NCBI RefSeq assembly: GCF_026230105.1
Contig: NC_079482.1
Coordinates: 8,990,001-9,054,000 of the forward strand
From: Diorhabda sublineata
Lineage: Eukaryota; Arthropoda; Insecta; Coleoptera; Chrysomelidae
Direction: 5' to 3'
Length of the DNA stretch: 64,000 nucleotides
Part shown: piece by piece, positions 13,471 to 25,605 of the stretch
How the letters are laid out: each line of letters starts with the position of its first letter
Numbering within the stretch: position 1 is the first letter of the stretch
Notes under the pieces: model-generated
Seen by the model: only the letters and a program-made list of their open reading frames with translations
What the model was told of the DNA's origin: nothing
The model's database searches: none
Translations under genes and position numbers: made by a program

Positions 13471-14929
13471 CACTGACTTTTTATGACACTTTCTGACCTT
13501 GACTTGACCTGACCCGATGGTGCATTAAGATCGCGGAGCTTTTACGCTCTTGTCTGCAAAAACCTTTTAAGTATTAGGAAACTAGATCTAAGAGAAGGTT
13601 GAAAGATTATCAATTTTTTCTCGATGGTTTTTCTGCTGTTAATATAGGAACACCATTCCTAGTTATATATATACTAGTAGTAAATGGAATCGGGAACGAA
13701 ATCATATCATACAAAAAGCTCCGAACTCAAAACTGATAGCTTTCAATTTGTTTTAACGGGTTCTCACAACGGTTTCATTTCAAATTAACTTTATTATTAC
13801 AATTACTTGTACTTCTTTCATATGCTCTTTCTTATAATCAATCTAATTTTGAAATGTATTTACACTTATTGTTTTCAACTGTTTAATGTGTAAGACAGAT
13901 TTTACTATTTTACTAATTAATCATTGAGATATAGGTGTTAAGTCAGAGAGTAAAACTTCAAATAGTGACCGTTATTCAATGCATTTCTGTTAATCTAACC
14001 ACTTCTTTATTATCATCACCTCTAATACTAGCGTATTTGTTGTATAGCAAGATGTAAATGTATTAGTACCCGTACCTTTTACAATTCATATTCGCCTGAT
14101 AGGAATTACTTAACCAACCTTACTAAAAATATTACTAAGTACCACTTGTACCCACTTATTTTATAAATTAACAAATAAAACAAACATTCCAATCAAATGA
14201 AAGTCTAAGAATCTATCGTCATAAACTTATTGATTTAATATTTATAAAACCAATATTAACACGTTGTCATATTTGAAATTTAGTAAGCGAATTGGAGAAA
14301 TTTTATACAGCAGTGAATATTCTAAGCTTTATTAATTTTATCAAAATAAATTACCTACAAGTTCTTGATCGCTATTGAAAGTCTATAAATGCTCCTTTAA
14401 TAATATTCGTCCAACCAGAAGTTATTCCATTAAAGAGTTGAATACCATTCTATACCTTTTATTGTACTTTCTTGTTCCTGTATTCTTAATATAGGTATCT
14501 AAGTTTAGATTGGAGATGGGAAAGGTAGGATCCATACCTAAAGAACTAGCAATAGGCTAGTTGAATAAATTTGAAAATTTGGTTAGTTATATTCTTCAAT
14601 TATCTATTTTGTTCTGAAAAAACTATATTTTAGAAAAAGGAATATTTATATTCCGTATTTTGTATTCAAAAATAACAAATTAGATTTCCTTTGAAAACGC
14701 TGAATAGTGTCATGGCGTCTTGAATGACGCCACGGCATACAAAATAGAACTGTTGACATCTGTGTCAAGTGTCAACTATTTTCTAAAAATGAATCCTGTG
14801 TATTTCAAGTACTCTAAATAGTCCGGTCAAATTAGACCAAAAAATGCTATGATTCCCATTAAGTTGAAAATCAGTAAAATTGTTTAAAACACAATTGAAC
14901 ATAGAATTTGAATGTTCTCCATCATTTCC
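13471..14929. other. Non-coding stretch
   Basis: AT-rich, no gene recognised. A short inverted repeat TGGCGTC-TTGAAT-GACGCCA lies near 14713-14732, followed by TGACA/TGTCAA words around 14750-14780. Confidence 0.4.
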
Positions 14930-15720
14930 GTGAACAGAAAAAATTCTATTCAAGGTCAAAGGTCAAAAAAATGAGTTTTTCGCGATTATCAGCGAAACGA
15001 TACGTTTTATCATAAAAACACCTTAAACAAAAATTGTAGATCATAAAATTATCTACGAAAAACGTGTCAATACTTTTTTTCCTACCAGCCATCGTTTCTG
15101 AGATATAATTATTCAAAAAGTTGTAAACGTTTTAGATTTACTGTCGTATTTAATGGCTCTAATGATTGTGTACGAAAAATACCAAAGCTGCATACCAACA
15201 TCGTCGAACTTTGTCAACAAGTCTCGGTTCATTTCAAAGTTGTAAGAAAATATTACTGCTGAAAATGGTGAAACCATTAAATAATAATATAATTTTCATA
15301 CTACTAAGTGGTAAGGGTTGTCCATCCCCAACATTTTTTTTTCAATTTTTTGACAATTTTCTTATATTTCTGTATAATGTGGTATTAGAAAATACATATT
15401 AACCCAAAATTTTCACACTTCTACGATCAACCCATATTTTTTATTTGTTAATTATAAACTATTTCTATTTTGTCATCACTTTTCAAGAAAGACATCAAAT
15501 CTTCTTATCAGGTTCCGTAGATGTTCTCTGGAACCTCTGTAAAGCCAGTAATAATATGATTTGTTTCCTTTCCTATATATGGGAAAGTAGTAAAAATGGG
15601 TTGTCACTAGCCAATCAGTGCCTTACACGCGCAGAGTGTGAAGTGGAAGGTGTAAGTTGTATAAAACGAACCATTAGCAATTATCTTTCGAGTGGCATGT
15701 AACACTTGTTCCAATGTCCA
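14930..15720. other. Unidentified transposon-like stretch
   Basis: The segment 14955-15010 (AAGGTCAAAAAAATGAGTTT then TTCG and an A/T-rich run) resembles the arm of the inverted-repeat element at 53071-56144, which reads AGGTCACGAAAATGAGTTTTTCG. It may be a distant relative of that terminal sequence. Open frames at 15166-15402 and 15445-15702 match no family I recognise and are separated by stops. Confidence 0.3.
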
Positions 15721-17559
15721 GTGGTATTTTCTTGTTAACCCGGTCCAGCATAATTGTAAAATTAATAAAGCAATCCTTCAATTTTAAATACATTGTTATT
15801 GTTGTTATGTAAAAAAAATCCAGTATATGTTAATTTTAAGTATAAAAAATGGGGTGTTATACAGATATAACACAGTAATCTGTTCCAACCAATATTTAAC
15901 AGCCACCAACAAAAACACTTCATTTCTTCTATTTATTTTTCTCTAATTCAAAGGTATTTTTAGAGATTTTTGGTTTGTAATGACGTTATACGAATAACAA
16001 ACATGTTATTAAGGTAAGATATAACAATTTTATAGTTTTATTATTAACTTTATACTATTTACATTTTATTTCTCTATATCTTCAATTAAAACTGGCAACT
16101 CTGTTAGTTTCTGACTCTTATTATACAGACTATCCCATCACTACGCTATTCACAAATTCTTTTCTATCTCCACGCGTTCCTGGTATCCTTGTAGCAGAAA
16201 AGACATAATTTCAATTTCTCCCCGCCAAGGACGATATAGTGAAATATGTCTGTCTGTTGTGGGACCTATTAATCGACAAGTTAGTTGAGATAAGAAAGAA
16301 CGTCGCCTTCTTTTTGTCTCTTAGGTCTGTCTCCTAGAAACATTTTAACGGATGTGTGAGGACTTCGTTTTTTCGAACAGGACATCATAAACGAGAAGAG
16401 TTATAAAATGCTTCTACTGCATTGTAAAAATATATCCTTTGTATCGTACTAATAGAAATTAATGGAGATTCCCAAATTTTTGTAAAAAATGTGTTTGTCT
16501 ATCGTTGGTCAAATACTACAACTAAGTATCTTCAATTTAGCTCAAATTGAAGTTCTATCAAGTTTCCTGGAGATTGTTAAGACTTAACGAAATTTTATTT
16601 TACTATGGTCTATTTTTATACAAGAGAGTAATAAAACCTTAATTCTAATGAAAAACGGTCATTTTAAATATTACAGAATAATCTAAATATTTCCTGAAAT
16701 ATTCATAACTGTACCTGAACAACAAATAGTGTTCGTTCTTTTATAATCATAAGCTGTAAAAAACAATAGAAAAAGGTTTGGAGAGGCCAAAAGCCAAACT
16801 AATTTCTTCTCAACAAATTTCATCAAAAATACGATTGCAAGGTGCAATGCATTGTGATTTCTAGTGTGATTTTTATTTGGAAAGGCCGCATAACGCCGAC
16901 AAATTTTTTCTGCAACATTTAATGAAAAAAAATTAATATTGAAATGTTTTTAGTCATTTACATACTTGAAGCAAGCGCTTCCTTTTGATAAAGCGTTCAC
17001 AAATTACTTCATCAATCCGAGCTTTATATGAAGAGGTTGAAGCAAAATCTTCTAATGTTCATGGAGGATGTTTTTTGTACCAGGTACAAAATTTTGTCGT
17101 TTAGGCAACAATTTGTATATTGTATATGTATATATTGATTGTATTGTATTGTATTATATATTTGTCAGGAGATTTACTGTCCCATTCAAGTTAACGGAAT
17201 TGGCAATCGGAATGGTGTCTTTATTGCCAGTATGTAAAAGAACTCCTTTTGAACTTTTTTGAGAGGAAACAATAAAAAGTATTCTCGCAGACATTCAGAA
17301 AGTGATTTCAAAATATTTCATCGAATTCATTAAATTTTTTTCTTCAAAGAAATTTAGTAAATCTCGTTCTCTATAGCGATACCATGAAATGAATGTAGAT
17401 TTTTTTATTTCAGTTTTGATCCTAGACTTTCGGTTTCCTCTTTCGATAGGTTTAAATATCTAGCCAAATCATTTAATTCTCCTTGAGTAAACAGCTGTGG
17501 TTCATTGCGTCATTCTGGAATAAATTCATCCTTGGATAAAGTGGCCTCACTCTCAGATT
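15721..17559. other. Non-coding stretch
   Basis: No gene recognised. The right part (16750-17559) may be the decayed 5' portion of the transposase relic that follows. Confidence 0.35.
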
Positions 17560-17953
17560 TAGCGTTCCGAGTGTCTGATTATTTAGTAATCGAGAATGAA
17601 TCCTCACGATAGAAATTACTGATATGTGAATTAACCAGACTTGGAAGAAAAAAACAAATTGCATTTTTAATATCAGCGTAAAAAACTGCTCGAAGAAGAT
17701 CTTTCCTTTAGCAATAGATTTTGATGCAGGGTGGTGTAATAGTACAGTTTTGTAAAAAGTGGTTTGTTGACTTTTGGATAGTCGTTCCGGTGATTATCTC
17801 GACATGAATGATGTTTTTAAATAATGTTTTGAACAAATGATAGATCTTCTTACTCAGAACAGTATAATTGTAATGGATAATGCAAGTTATCACTCGAAAT
17901 TTTTAGAAAAACTGTCCACAACAAAGTTGGTGAAAATAGATCTTCAGAATTGA
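17560..17953 (+). pseudogene. DDE transposase relic (Tc1-like superfamily)
   Basis: The best part, 17783-17953, reads RSGDYLDMNDVFK, a stop, CFEQMIDLLTQNSIIVMDNASYHS, then KFLEKL and ends at TGA. GDY-x-MN, then N-SIIVMDNASYHS, is a well-marked block in insect DDE-superfamily transposases in which the D of VMDNA is a catalytic Asp. Upstream, a decayed TDM-INQTW run could be the degenerate first-Asp motif (TDESWIN type). Multiple stops make it non-functional. No terminal inverted repeats were located. Confidence 0.65.
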
Positions 17954-19640
17954 CTAAATACAATATATCAAGTTCCGTCCCGATCCTGTGAGAAAAGACG
18001 GTAGTTTTTATGGGCCCTTTATAATGTGAAATTTTAAAAATATGAAATTGATTGCAAAAAATCGTTGAATGATAGTAGTTAGATGACCACCATATAATTG
18101 CAAACTAAAATCGATTGACCGGTATTGGCACAGATGAAGGAAGAAATTTCAAGATGAATTTATTATGTACTATGCATTACTATCGTTAGCTCAATCATTT
18201 ATTATCATCATCATCAAATCATTTTTCTCATACCAATATTCGAAAATCAATTACTGCTTCGAAATTTTTGAGTTCGTCTCTGTTTCACCCAAAGGCTGAA
18301 TACGTTCCATATTTAGCGTAGCTTCCGTCCTTCTCTTGAATAGATCAATAGGATATTTCCATCTCTTCTTAATATCAGCCGTAGTTTCTCATATACATAC
18401 AATATACACACACAATCCATTCATTTTTATTCGAATTGAGGGGACCGAAATAAGAATTTATTAGTTATTTTATTAAAATTACCGCCGTTTCCACAAATGT
18501 TGAATTCAGTTTTCAAGCTTTTTCCAGAAAATTTTTATATAACGTATCAGGAGAGTAGAGATTAAGCGTAGTGCACAGGATAGAACTGATATTTTATTAG
18601 GATCTACTAGATTTTGTCGTCAAATATGTAATTTCACCTCAAAAAATACAAATTTCCTCATTTCTATACTGAAATTAAAATCGCCAATAAAACAGTCTCA
18701 CTATAATACTCGATATAAAAATTTTTAAATACACTATATTCCATTAATATTAATGGTAATGAATTATTGCATAGATATATTTATAAACATGTAAATTTAT
18801 CAAATCAACTTCCAATTAAATAAACCACTTAGATTAGATAGAACTCCAGTAATTAATTCACTATATAAGCCGCGATTGTTTAATGAACGAAAAAATGATT
18901 ACACTTACATTTTTAGGTAACATTCATATATATAAAAAAAGTTTAAATCTCAAAATACAGCTCCAAGTAATTTCTGGCCTCCTATTAGAAAGCGTTCATG
19001 ATTTGCATATTCGGAATATCCTTTTCAATTCGATTTTTCATGATATATTTTTAGTTAGTTTAAATTACTCCTCAAGTTCACATTAAAAATATATATTTAT
19101 TAGTAGTAGTAGTAAGTAAATGTTTGAAAGAAAAACAAATGAAATTTTGATAAAGCACATATTTTCTGTACACCTATCTGTTTCAAAGTTACATTTTTTG
19201 TATATTATAATTAAAATAAATACATACAAAACAATACATGATTGGGTAGGCTGTAGAATTAAATCCGCAAGTCTTAATCCTTAATAAACAAAAATTGAAT
19301 AACTAAATCTTTGGAATTATTTCGAATCGAGTGATTAGGAGAACATAAATGAAGCTTGGTCTGTATGCATATTGTACCACCATTATATGAGGGAGTGAGT
19401 CAGGTAAACGCTGTTACCATTTGGTTAGATACGTTGGTAGGCAGGCCGGTTTTAGAAATACCAGTGCCCTAGACGCCCCCTAACTAAACGAAACCAAAGC
19501 AAATCAAAAAGAATTGCACTTTTCTGGTTTTTATATGCACGAACATTTTTATTATGTTATTAAAGTCGGTATTCATAAATTTTGTTTTCCATTGACAGGT
19601 TAGGCTAAATTTAGATATTGTTGATCACAGATCTCTTATT
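17954..19640. other. Non-coding stretch
   Basis: AT-rich, no gene or clear repeat recognised. Confidence 0.4.
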
Positions 19641-19900
19641 TATACAGGGTGTTTGTATATTCGACCGATAACGCTCTACCACAGAGAGATCTCAATAAGT
19701 GATTCATTTTCATATAGGAATACGAACCCTCACGGGGGCTACTTGCTGAGATATAGGGTGTTCAAAATTTTTTAATACAAATAAAAAATATGCATTTGAA
19801 TAAATTAATATTTTGGCATAAACAAACTGTGGAAAAATTTAGCCAGTGGCGTGTGGTCAGGGTTAGTTGTCACTTTTATCCCCCTATTGTTTACGCTACT
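19641..19900. repeat. Transposon end with TACAGGGTG-type terminus
   Basis: TATACAGGGTGTTTGTATATTC begins at about 19641, followed by a second AGGGTGTTCAAAATTTTTTA block near 19756. ACAGGGTGTTT is the same terminus seen at 26973 and 53391 on mariner-type elements here. No transposase was found and the other end is unresolved. Confidence 0.4.
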
Positions 19901-20397
19901 GGAGCAAATTGTTTTTTTAATTTTGTTTTAAATTGCCAGATTATTTTTAGTTAAAAAACTAATAACCTTTTATGTAGTTAAAATGAACGGTGTTGTAGAA
20001 ATTTGTTTCCAAACAAAAGTATGTGCGCGTAGGTAATTTACAAATTAATTAATTATTAATTTAGTTTCGAATATTGATTAATCGGAAGTAGTTCACGTCA
20101 AGTAATTTCTTGCCGCTGCAGCAAATTGAAAAAATGACCCATCGTGTTTAAGAGTAAACATTAAATACTATTCCACTAGTTGATTGAGTGCTCTTAACTT
20201 TCAATCTGAATTTGTAACTAATTGCTGTGTTCTGAAGTTCAACAGCAATATTGTTGTTACCGCTGAGGTCAGTGGCGCCGGAAAGGTTACAAAAATTCAC
20301 ATAGAGGTAAAAATTGGTAAAAATGATCAAAACGACAATATACATCCTAGAAGAAAAAGTAGTGCAGTGGCAAACTGCAAAAAAGTTGCAATTAATG

Positions 20398-21336
20398 ATC
20401 CGACCTCGAGAAGTGCCCCAGATTTCAAATTGAAAATTTCCTCATTTTCCAATTTTTGTGAAAAATACATTAAAATTGCAGCTTTTTTTCAATAGACCCA
20501 ATACATTTTTCAGGATCGAATTTTTAATATGATATTCGAATAATAGAGATCAAATATGACATTTTAACGTATATATGAGCTGTGAAGCTATTAAACTTGG
20601 GGATGGACGCAGGGGTCAATTTTTCGAGGGAGGGAAATAAATTTGAATAAACATTCGTATCTCTCAACCACTAAAAAAAAAGTATAAGAAAAAATAGATC
20701 AAAATTCGAAAGAAAGAAGTTAAGTTCTTTTCTACTAGAAAAAATTCAAATTTTATTCCCAAATTTGTTTTCCCCGCGCCCCTGTATAGTAGTCAAAAGG
20801 ATTTCGCTTCAGTATAATACTACACCTCCACAATGAATTATTGTTTTAAAAACAGCTTATTACGATGAAAATTTTGAAATCGATCCCAATACTGAAGATT
20901 GGTCGAATATGCTCTGAAAAAAACAAAAATTGTGGCTCCTTAAATGCTAAACAAAATGTAAAAGGCTCAATAACAAATAGGCTCATTGTTCGAGGTCTCT
21001 AGTCACCATTTCTACTATTTGTAATGCTTTAAAATTCCTCACATTTTGTACAGAGAAAAAAATATTCAAAAAACCTATAAAAAACATGAAAAATTCTCGA
21101 AACTAGGTAACTTACGGTACCTCCTGTTTCCCCTCACCTCGACATATCGAGCTCATATATACGCTAAAATGTCATATTTGGCCTCTACTACTCGAATATC
21201 TTATTGAAAATTCGATCCTCAAAAATGTATTTGGCCTATTGAAGAAAAACCGCAATTTTGACGTATTTTTCACAAAAATCGGAAAATGGCGAAATTTTCA
21301 ATTTGAATTTTGGGGCACTTTTCGAGGTCGGCTCTT
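20398..21336. mobile_element. Foldback element with ~190-bp inverted arms
   Basis: The left arm (20398-20584) matches the reverse complement of the right arm (21148-21336) over about 190 bp, with roughly one mismatch per ten bases. Shared blocks include CTCATATATACG-TAAAATGTCATATTTG, AAAATTCGATCCT-AAAAATGTATT and GGGGCACTT-TCGAGGTCGG. About 560 bp separate the arms and show no coding region. The plus-strand open frames at 20184-20495 and 21239-21565 are simply the two arms read through and are not genes. Superfamily and target duplication are unknown. Confidence 0.82.
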
Positions 21337-21589
21337 CAAAGTAATTACATATTCATGTTCAGGAGGGTCTATATATGTGAAATCGACTCTAAGAACGTCA
21401 AAATTGCTCACTTCACGTTTTGATGGCGGGTGGAACCTCAAAAATCGACCCTCTGCCCCTCCTATGGTGAATTTTGAGAGTTACCCGATCTCTATAATAT
21501 TTTGCGGCCATGATTTAAATGGAGAGCATGTTTTTATTGATCAAAAACGTTTTTGTATGAACTGATGCGTAAGAGCTCGCTTTATCGTG

Positions 21590-21923
21590 GCGGAGAATAA
21601 TTCCTCTTAGTCGAGTAATCGAGTAATTTGTTGCTTGACCCGTATGAACACATTCCTTTTAGTCCATCTGACTGTCGAGTGAACCTCCGAGTCAAGTAAA
21701 TTTGCAGCCAACATCGATGTATTTGAAGCAGTGATTATGATCCACAATAGGCCATGAGCACAATAGTATTTATTCTTTGGTAATTTTAGTTCAAGCTTCC
21801 AGCGTCAGCCGGTGTCTTTAGAACTACACGCTTTCCATCAATTGCACCACAACACGCTGGAAAATTCCACCGATCGCGAAATCTCATTTCGATTTCTTTC
21901 CATTCGTCTCTGCCTCGTGGTGC
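21590..21923 (-). pseudogene. PIF/Harbinger transposase, catalytic exon relic
   Basis: Translation from 21921 gives APRGRDEWKEIEMRFRDRW, NFPACCGAIDGKRVVLKTPA then DAGS. The W-FP-C-GAIDGK block is the diagnostic motif around the first catalytic Asp of this superfamily. After a stop and frame changes, YQRINTIVLMAYC and a DVG-like remnant of the second-Asp region follow. A splice acceptor, TTACTTTCACAG|G, lies directly before it (minus strand; AG at 21924-21925). It is broken and inactive. Confidence 0.8.
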
Positions 21924-22270
21924 CTGTGAAAGTAAATATTATATAATAAATCATAGTGGAACTATTGTTAATGTAGAAACACAAATTTATTTTTGTATTA
22001 ATGACGTTAATTTTATAATAAAACGTGGTAGGGGAAACACGTATTCCTTCTTATTATGTACATATGTATTTTGATTTGTAATTTGTCGGATTACAAGGTA
22101 CTCTTTTTCAAATTCCGGACTAGAGGGGGTGTTACACAGCACTCTTTGATCCGACAAGTTCGATAGTCCGACTCTGCCCTGTAAAACCAGGAGTCCATTG
22201 TACTCCTAAAACGTCTGCTGTATAGCCTGTATAGATATATATTTTTTCAAGGACGATAATCTCCCAGAAG

Positions 22271-22823
22271 ATGGAAATCGTTGGAACTGTTCCAGTCGAT
22301 GACAATGATGTATATACAGTAAATGAGGAACAGGCTACAACTACAACAGTTATAAAAAACTTGCTAGATATATCTAATGTTGGGCAAAAACGAAGAGTGC
22401 ACCAAATTCCGAGTATTGTGATAGTTTTGAAAGAAATTACGAATCTATAAGTGAACCAATGGAAGAAAATGAGTTTGACATATTTGGTTGGAATATTGGA
22501 TTGCACCTTCAGAAAATGCCAATACATTTGGCGTTGGAAGATCAGGAGCATATACAAACATATTCATCAAGATTGCGGCGGCAGCATCTACAAAACCAGC
22601 AATATTTTCCTACAGTACCCATTATAAGATCAACATCGGCTTGTTCTACCAACTCAAATATTGTAACACTAGATTAGATAGTGCATTATTATAGTGACTA
22701 AGTTCAACAGAACTCGAAAAAGAAATACCTCAAGAGAATAATCATCAAGTCGAAAATTCGGGCGATATTTTAGGTCAAGCAATACCTACAACATTTACAG
22801 CTTATGAAATGTATCACGAATAA
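22271..22823 (+). pseudogene. PIF/Harbinger second ORF (BESS/MADF-associated type) relic
   Basis: From ATG at 22271 the frame reads MEIVGTVPVDDNDVYT, shifts frame near 22430, and continues as PMEENEFDIFGWNIGLHLQ then KMPIHLALEDQEHIQTY. The E-FD-FG-xI-xL-KMP pattern followed by an HIQT-like helix resembles the C-terminal BESS-type region of MADF proteins. Harbinger elements encode these as DNA-binding partners that help transposase enter the nucleus and bind the element ends. A later segment ending TFTAYEMYHE with TAA at 22821 lies in the third frame. Two frame changes mean it is dead. No N-terminal MADF domain was seen. The long minus-strand frame at 22132-22557 is its shadow. Confidence 0.55.
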
Positions 22824-22860
22824 AAATTTTTGTTAAATATTTGCAATAAAAACTACTTAC

Positions 22861-23210
22861 CTGAATATTTATAATAAACTTGTTTTTGAGATTCTATAGA
22901 AATGCTGTAGGCTTCTGGAGGTTGGAAAAGCATCTCTCATGAGAGTATCATTCTTTTGAATAGATAATTTGATTGTGTCCAACAAAATATTGAATGATTC
23001 CTCAGACATCCTGAGGGAATAAAAATATTCTCATGGATCTTCTAGAGACAGTTCTTTTAAGAGGTACCTGGAGGCTCCAAACTCATTTCTTCTACTAATC
23101 CATTTTGCTACCCATGTACGTTTAGGCTTTTGTATTTCTTCCAAACATATACTGCTAGTTTCGTTAGTAAGAAGTTTTAAAATTGATCAAAGAAGATTTT
23201 GGTTTGTAAC
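22861..23210 (-). pseudogene. PIF/Harbinger transposase N-terminal exon relic
   Basis: Minus-strand translation gives KPKRTWVAKWISRRNEFGA, SRYLLKELSLEDP, a TGA stop, then EYFYSLRMSEESFNILLD and NDTLMRDAFPTSRS. The W-V-x-W-I-RR-x-FGA...LL-EL, LRM-x-x-x-F-x-x-LL and T-MR-A spacing is the usual N-terminal pattern of Harbinger transposases. It ends at CAG|GTAAGTAG (donor at 22860-22853), so with the acceptor at 21924-21925 it defines a predicted 937-bp intron. The in-frame stop and a local deletion make it inactive. Confidence 0.78.
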
Positions 23211-23289
23211 TTTCCGTTTTCGGTTCATTTTAATAATCTCTACAAATTTTTGAAAACCCATTACTGATACTCGACTTTCTGTTTTCACT

Positions 23290-24030
23290 TGACTCTACTA
23301 AAACATTGGCTGCGTCTGAACTGACCTTAACACATCTCGCACACAAATACTAGTGTACCATTCAGATTTCGCCTTATACGTTGCTCTAATGGAACGCTGG
23401 CGACATGTCCAGTTATTTCGAAAAATCAGGACACCATTTGCTTCGAAATGCTTCGTGCATGAACAACTTTTGTTGGATTTGGCTCGTTCCATAAACTGTT
23501 GTTTACTTTCGGGTTCATTTGTATAGATCCATGATTCGTCGCCTCTCACGATCTTATAGAAGTCTTTTGAAGCACCGCATTGAAATTTTTCAGCATTTCT
23601 TTGCACCAATCGACATGAGCTTTTTTTGAGCGATTGTCAAATTATGCTTTATCCACGCGAACAAATCTTTTTGACAGTCAAATGTTCATGCAATATTGAA
23701 TATATGCGAGTGGCCACGAGGATCATGCAGTGTCATTTTACAAACAACATCGATGTCTTCTGGTATAACAGTTGATTTTGGACGAGCCACGAAATTTATC
23801 TTGAAGCGAAGTGCGATCGATTGAATTTGGAAAACCAGCGAAACACGGTAGCCCGAGATGGTGATTTTTTCACCAAGATGAATGTCACAAGTATGTGTTA
23901 ACAACTCAAATAGCACTCAAATGGCATCACGTTCTGAGTACATTCATCATTAAAAATGTGAAACTTTATGATGGCAATGTCATATTTGACATATTCAGAT
24001 CAGTGTTGCCATATCTTAAGAGTTAAATAG
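23290..24030 (-). pseudogene. mariner transposase relic (truncated)
   Basis: Minus-strand segments match mariner transposase in shifting frames. ARPKSTVIPEDIDVV is the linker/helix-turn-helix region. Then come HNLTIAQKK, NAEKFQCGASKDFYKIV and RGDESWIYTNEPESKQQF (the D of GDESWIY is the first catalytic Asp), then SEWYTSICVRDV. Everything after the second-Asp region is missing, and the relic ends where Harbinger sequence begins. A non-coding end at 23930-24030 (GATGGCAATGTCATATTTGA then CATATTC) is shared with the copy at 32690-33130. Confidence 0.82.
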
Positions 24031-25129
24031 TAAACCTCGTATAGGTATAAGGGTTTGAGCTTTGATTTTTGAGCAATTTTATGTTGATAAATACTAATTC
24101 TAATATAAAAACTCACCAGTATAAGTAGAGCTGATTCTTACAAGTCCAAATCCGAATCGGAATCAGAAGATGAAATGTTGTAACTAATATTCACAATGAG
24201 TGGCAATTATTTCATCAGTAGTATTGTACAGTTTCCACATTTTCTCTTCTTCTCTAATCGTATGATTAGCTGCCTTATTCCATTTTTCAGGTTTTACATT
24301 CTCGAACAAAGCTGTTTAGCATTTCATGAAAATACTAATTATTTTTCAATAATGTGGATAGTAATATCAATCACTTCACCTGCATACTCAAATATATATT
24401 GTGACATCAGGTACATATGGCATCGCATAGGACAACCGGTTTGATCAAACAACGAGAACCACCTATTTCCTCCACCTTCATTCTACCTGGAACAGCGATA
24501 GGCGCAAGTTGTCCGCGTCATCGATTCCGCCGTCAAAGAAATTAACTTTGTATTCGTATAGTAAGTATTCGTAAAGTGTAGGCTCAAGTTAATATATTAA
24601 TTTGTAAATTTTAAGTACGGTGTTTTATTAATCTTTAAAGAATATAAGGGACATAACATATATGAACGTAATACAAATTTATGACGTTATTTTAAATAAG
24701 GGCGCTAGAAGTACTAGGCACCGGCATATTAACTACTGTAGACAAATTATGGGAAATCTTGGTTCACTTATTTTTTAAGTAATATTTAGTTAATATCCAT
24801 AAGATAAATTGAAATGTTTGCAAATTTGAATTTACTAGGATAGACAAAAGTCAGTTAAAATAGTCCTTATTTCATTATTAATGTCTAACTAATGTTAGCC
24901 TGTGTTTTCCCTCTTTCATTAAAACTATACAAATTTATCAGACAAATATATTTTACTATATCCACTTCATGTATTTTCAAATAATTTCCAATAACTTCAA
25001 ATTATTTGATGACTCTAGAAAAAAAACAATAAAGAACAACTATCACTGTAGTAAATCGGAAAACCTAATTAAACTATTGATTTTAAAAAATACATCATTG
25101 AGCAAATCTTGAGATCATTTACTGGTTTT
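24031..25129. other. Non-coding stretch
   Basis: No gene recognised. A moderately GC-rich block at 24430-24700 (CATCGATTCCGCCGTCAAAG, then AAGTACGGTGTTTTATTAAT) looks like an LTR or transposon end but has no partner in the window. Confidence 0.35.
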
Positions 25130-25449
25130 TCACCCCATGTATATAACTACCAGATTATCACCACGAAAATCTGCTCTCCTGCTCCTCGATGGCGCCGGAC
25201 CCTCCTTCACACACGTTAAAACTAGATCCCGAACTTCCCCGCTTTCCCATCCAAACAAAATAAAGGGTGCGATATCCACGTTCACTTTCTGTTCTCCTAG
25301 TCGAGATAGCGGGTTCGTGACGTAACGCTGCCACAAATGATAGACGGCTGACAGCTGTCAACAAATTGTGACTCCGTTGACCAATTTTCGTTTGTCATAT
25401 GTTTATTTTTGATGTCTGCATTTTATATCATACAGACAATAGAAAAAGA
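25130..25449 (+). promoter_or_regulatory. GC-rich promoter-like block
   Basis: Base composition changes sharply from the AT-rich surroundings. It holds a perfect 12-bp palindrome, TGACAGCTGTCA (25349-25360), then GTTGACC and TTTGTCATATG words. Both strands are open here (for example 25158-25364 minus), but that reflects low stop density in GC-rich DNA and no protein family is recognised. Confidence 0.35.
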
Positions 25450-25605
25450 ATGGCCGCCGGCCGCGATAAGCCGTCGCAGTTCAGTGGGGCCTATGAGATA
25501 TTCATACAGCGGCGTGCTACAAAAGGGGAGATCAGAAATATAAATAGAGTGTTCTTAAATATTTATTCAATAATATCTAGTAATTTATGGTTACTTCATT
25601 TCTAG
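25450..25605 (+). CDS. Unassigned GC-rich open frame, possible first exon
   Basis: The frame starts MAAGRDKPSQFSGAYEIFIQ in a CG-dense context (GCCGCCGGCCGCG) just after the promoter-like block, then runs into AT-rich sequence after RRATKGEIRN. The composition and position suggest a first coding exon whose coding part ends near 25523 (CTACAAAAGGGGAG). However, the place where a donor is expected has GG instead of GT, so this could be a damaged copy of an exon or chance. I do not recognise the protein. Confidence 0.25.
   Translation: MAAGRDKPSQFSGAYEIFIQRRATKGEIRNINRVFLNIYSIISSNLWLLHF

Larger units (their letters stand above)
21580..23215 (-). mobile_element. PIF/Harbinger element relic
   Basis: Two transposase segments on the minus strand (22861-23210 and 21590-21923) enclose a plus-strand second ORF (22271-22823). 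PIF/Harbinger elements normally encode exactly these two proteins, a DDE transposase and a Myb/MADF-like DNA-binding partner. Termini and the 3-bp target duplication were not resolved. A truncated mariner relic abuts the right side at 23290. Confidence 0.75.

Noticed and set aside
20184..20495. 103-codon plus frame, and the related one at 21239-21565
   Set aside because: These are the two arms of the foldback element read through, not genes.
22132..22557. 141-codon minus-strand open frame
   Set aside because: It is antisense to the Harbinger second ORF and has no family pattern. The plus strand explains the sequence better.
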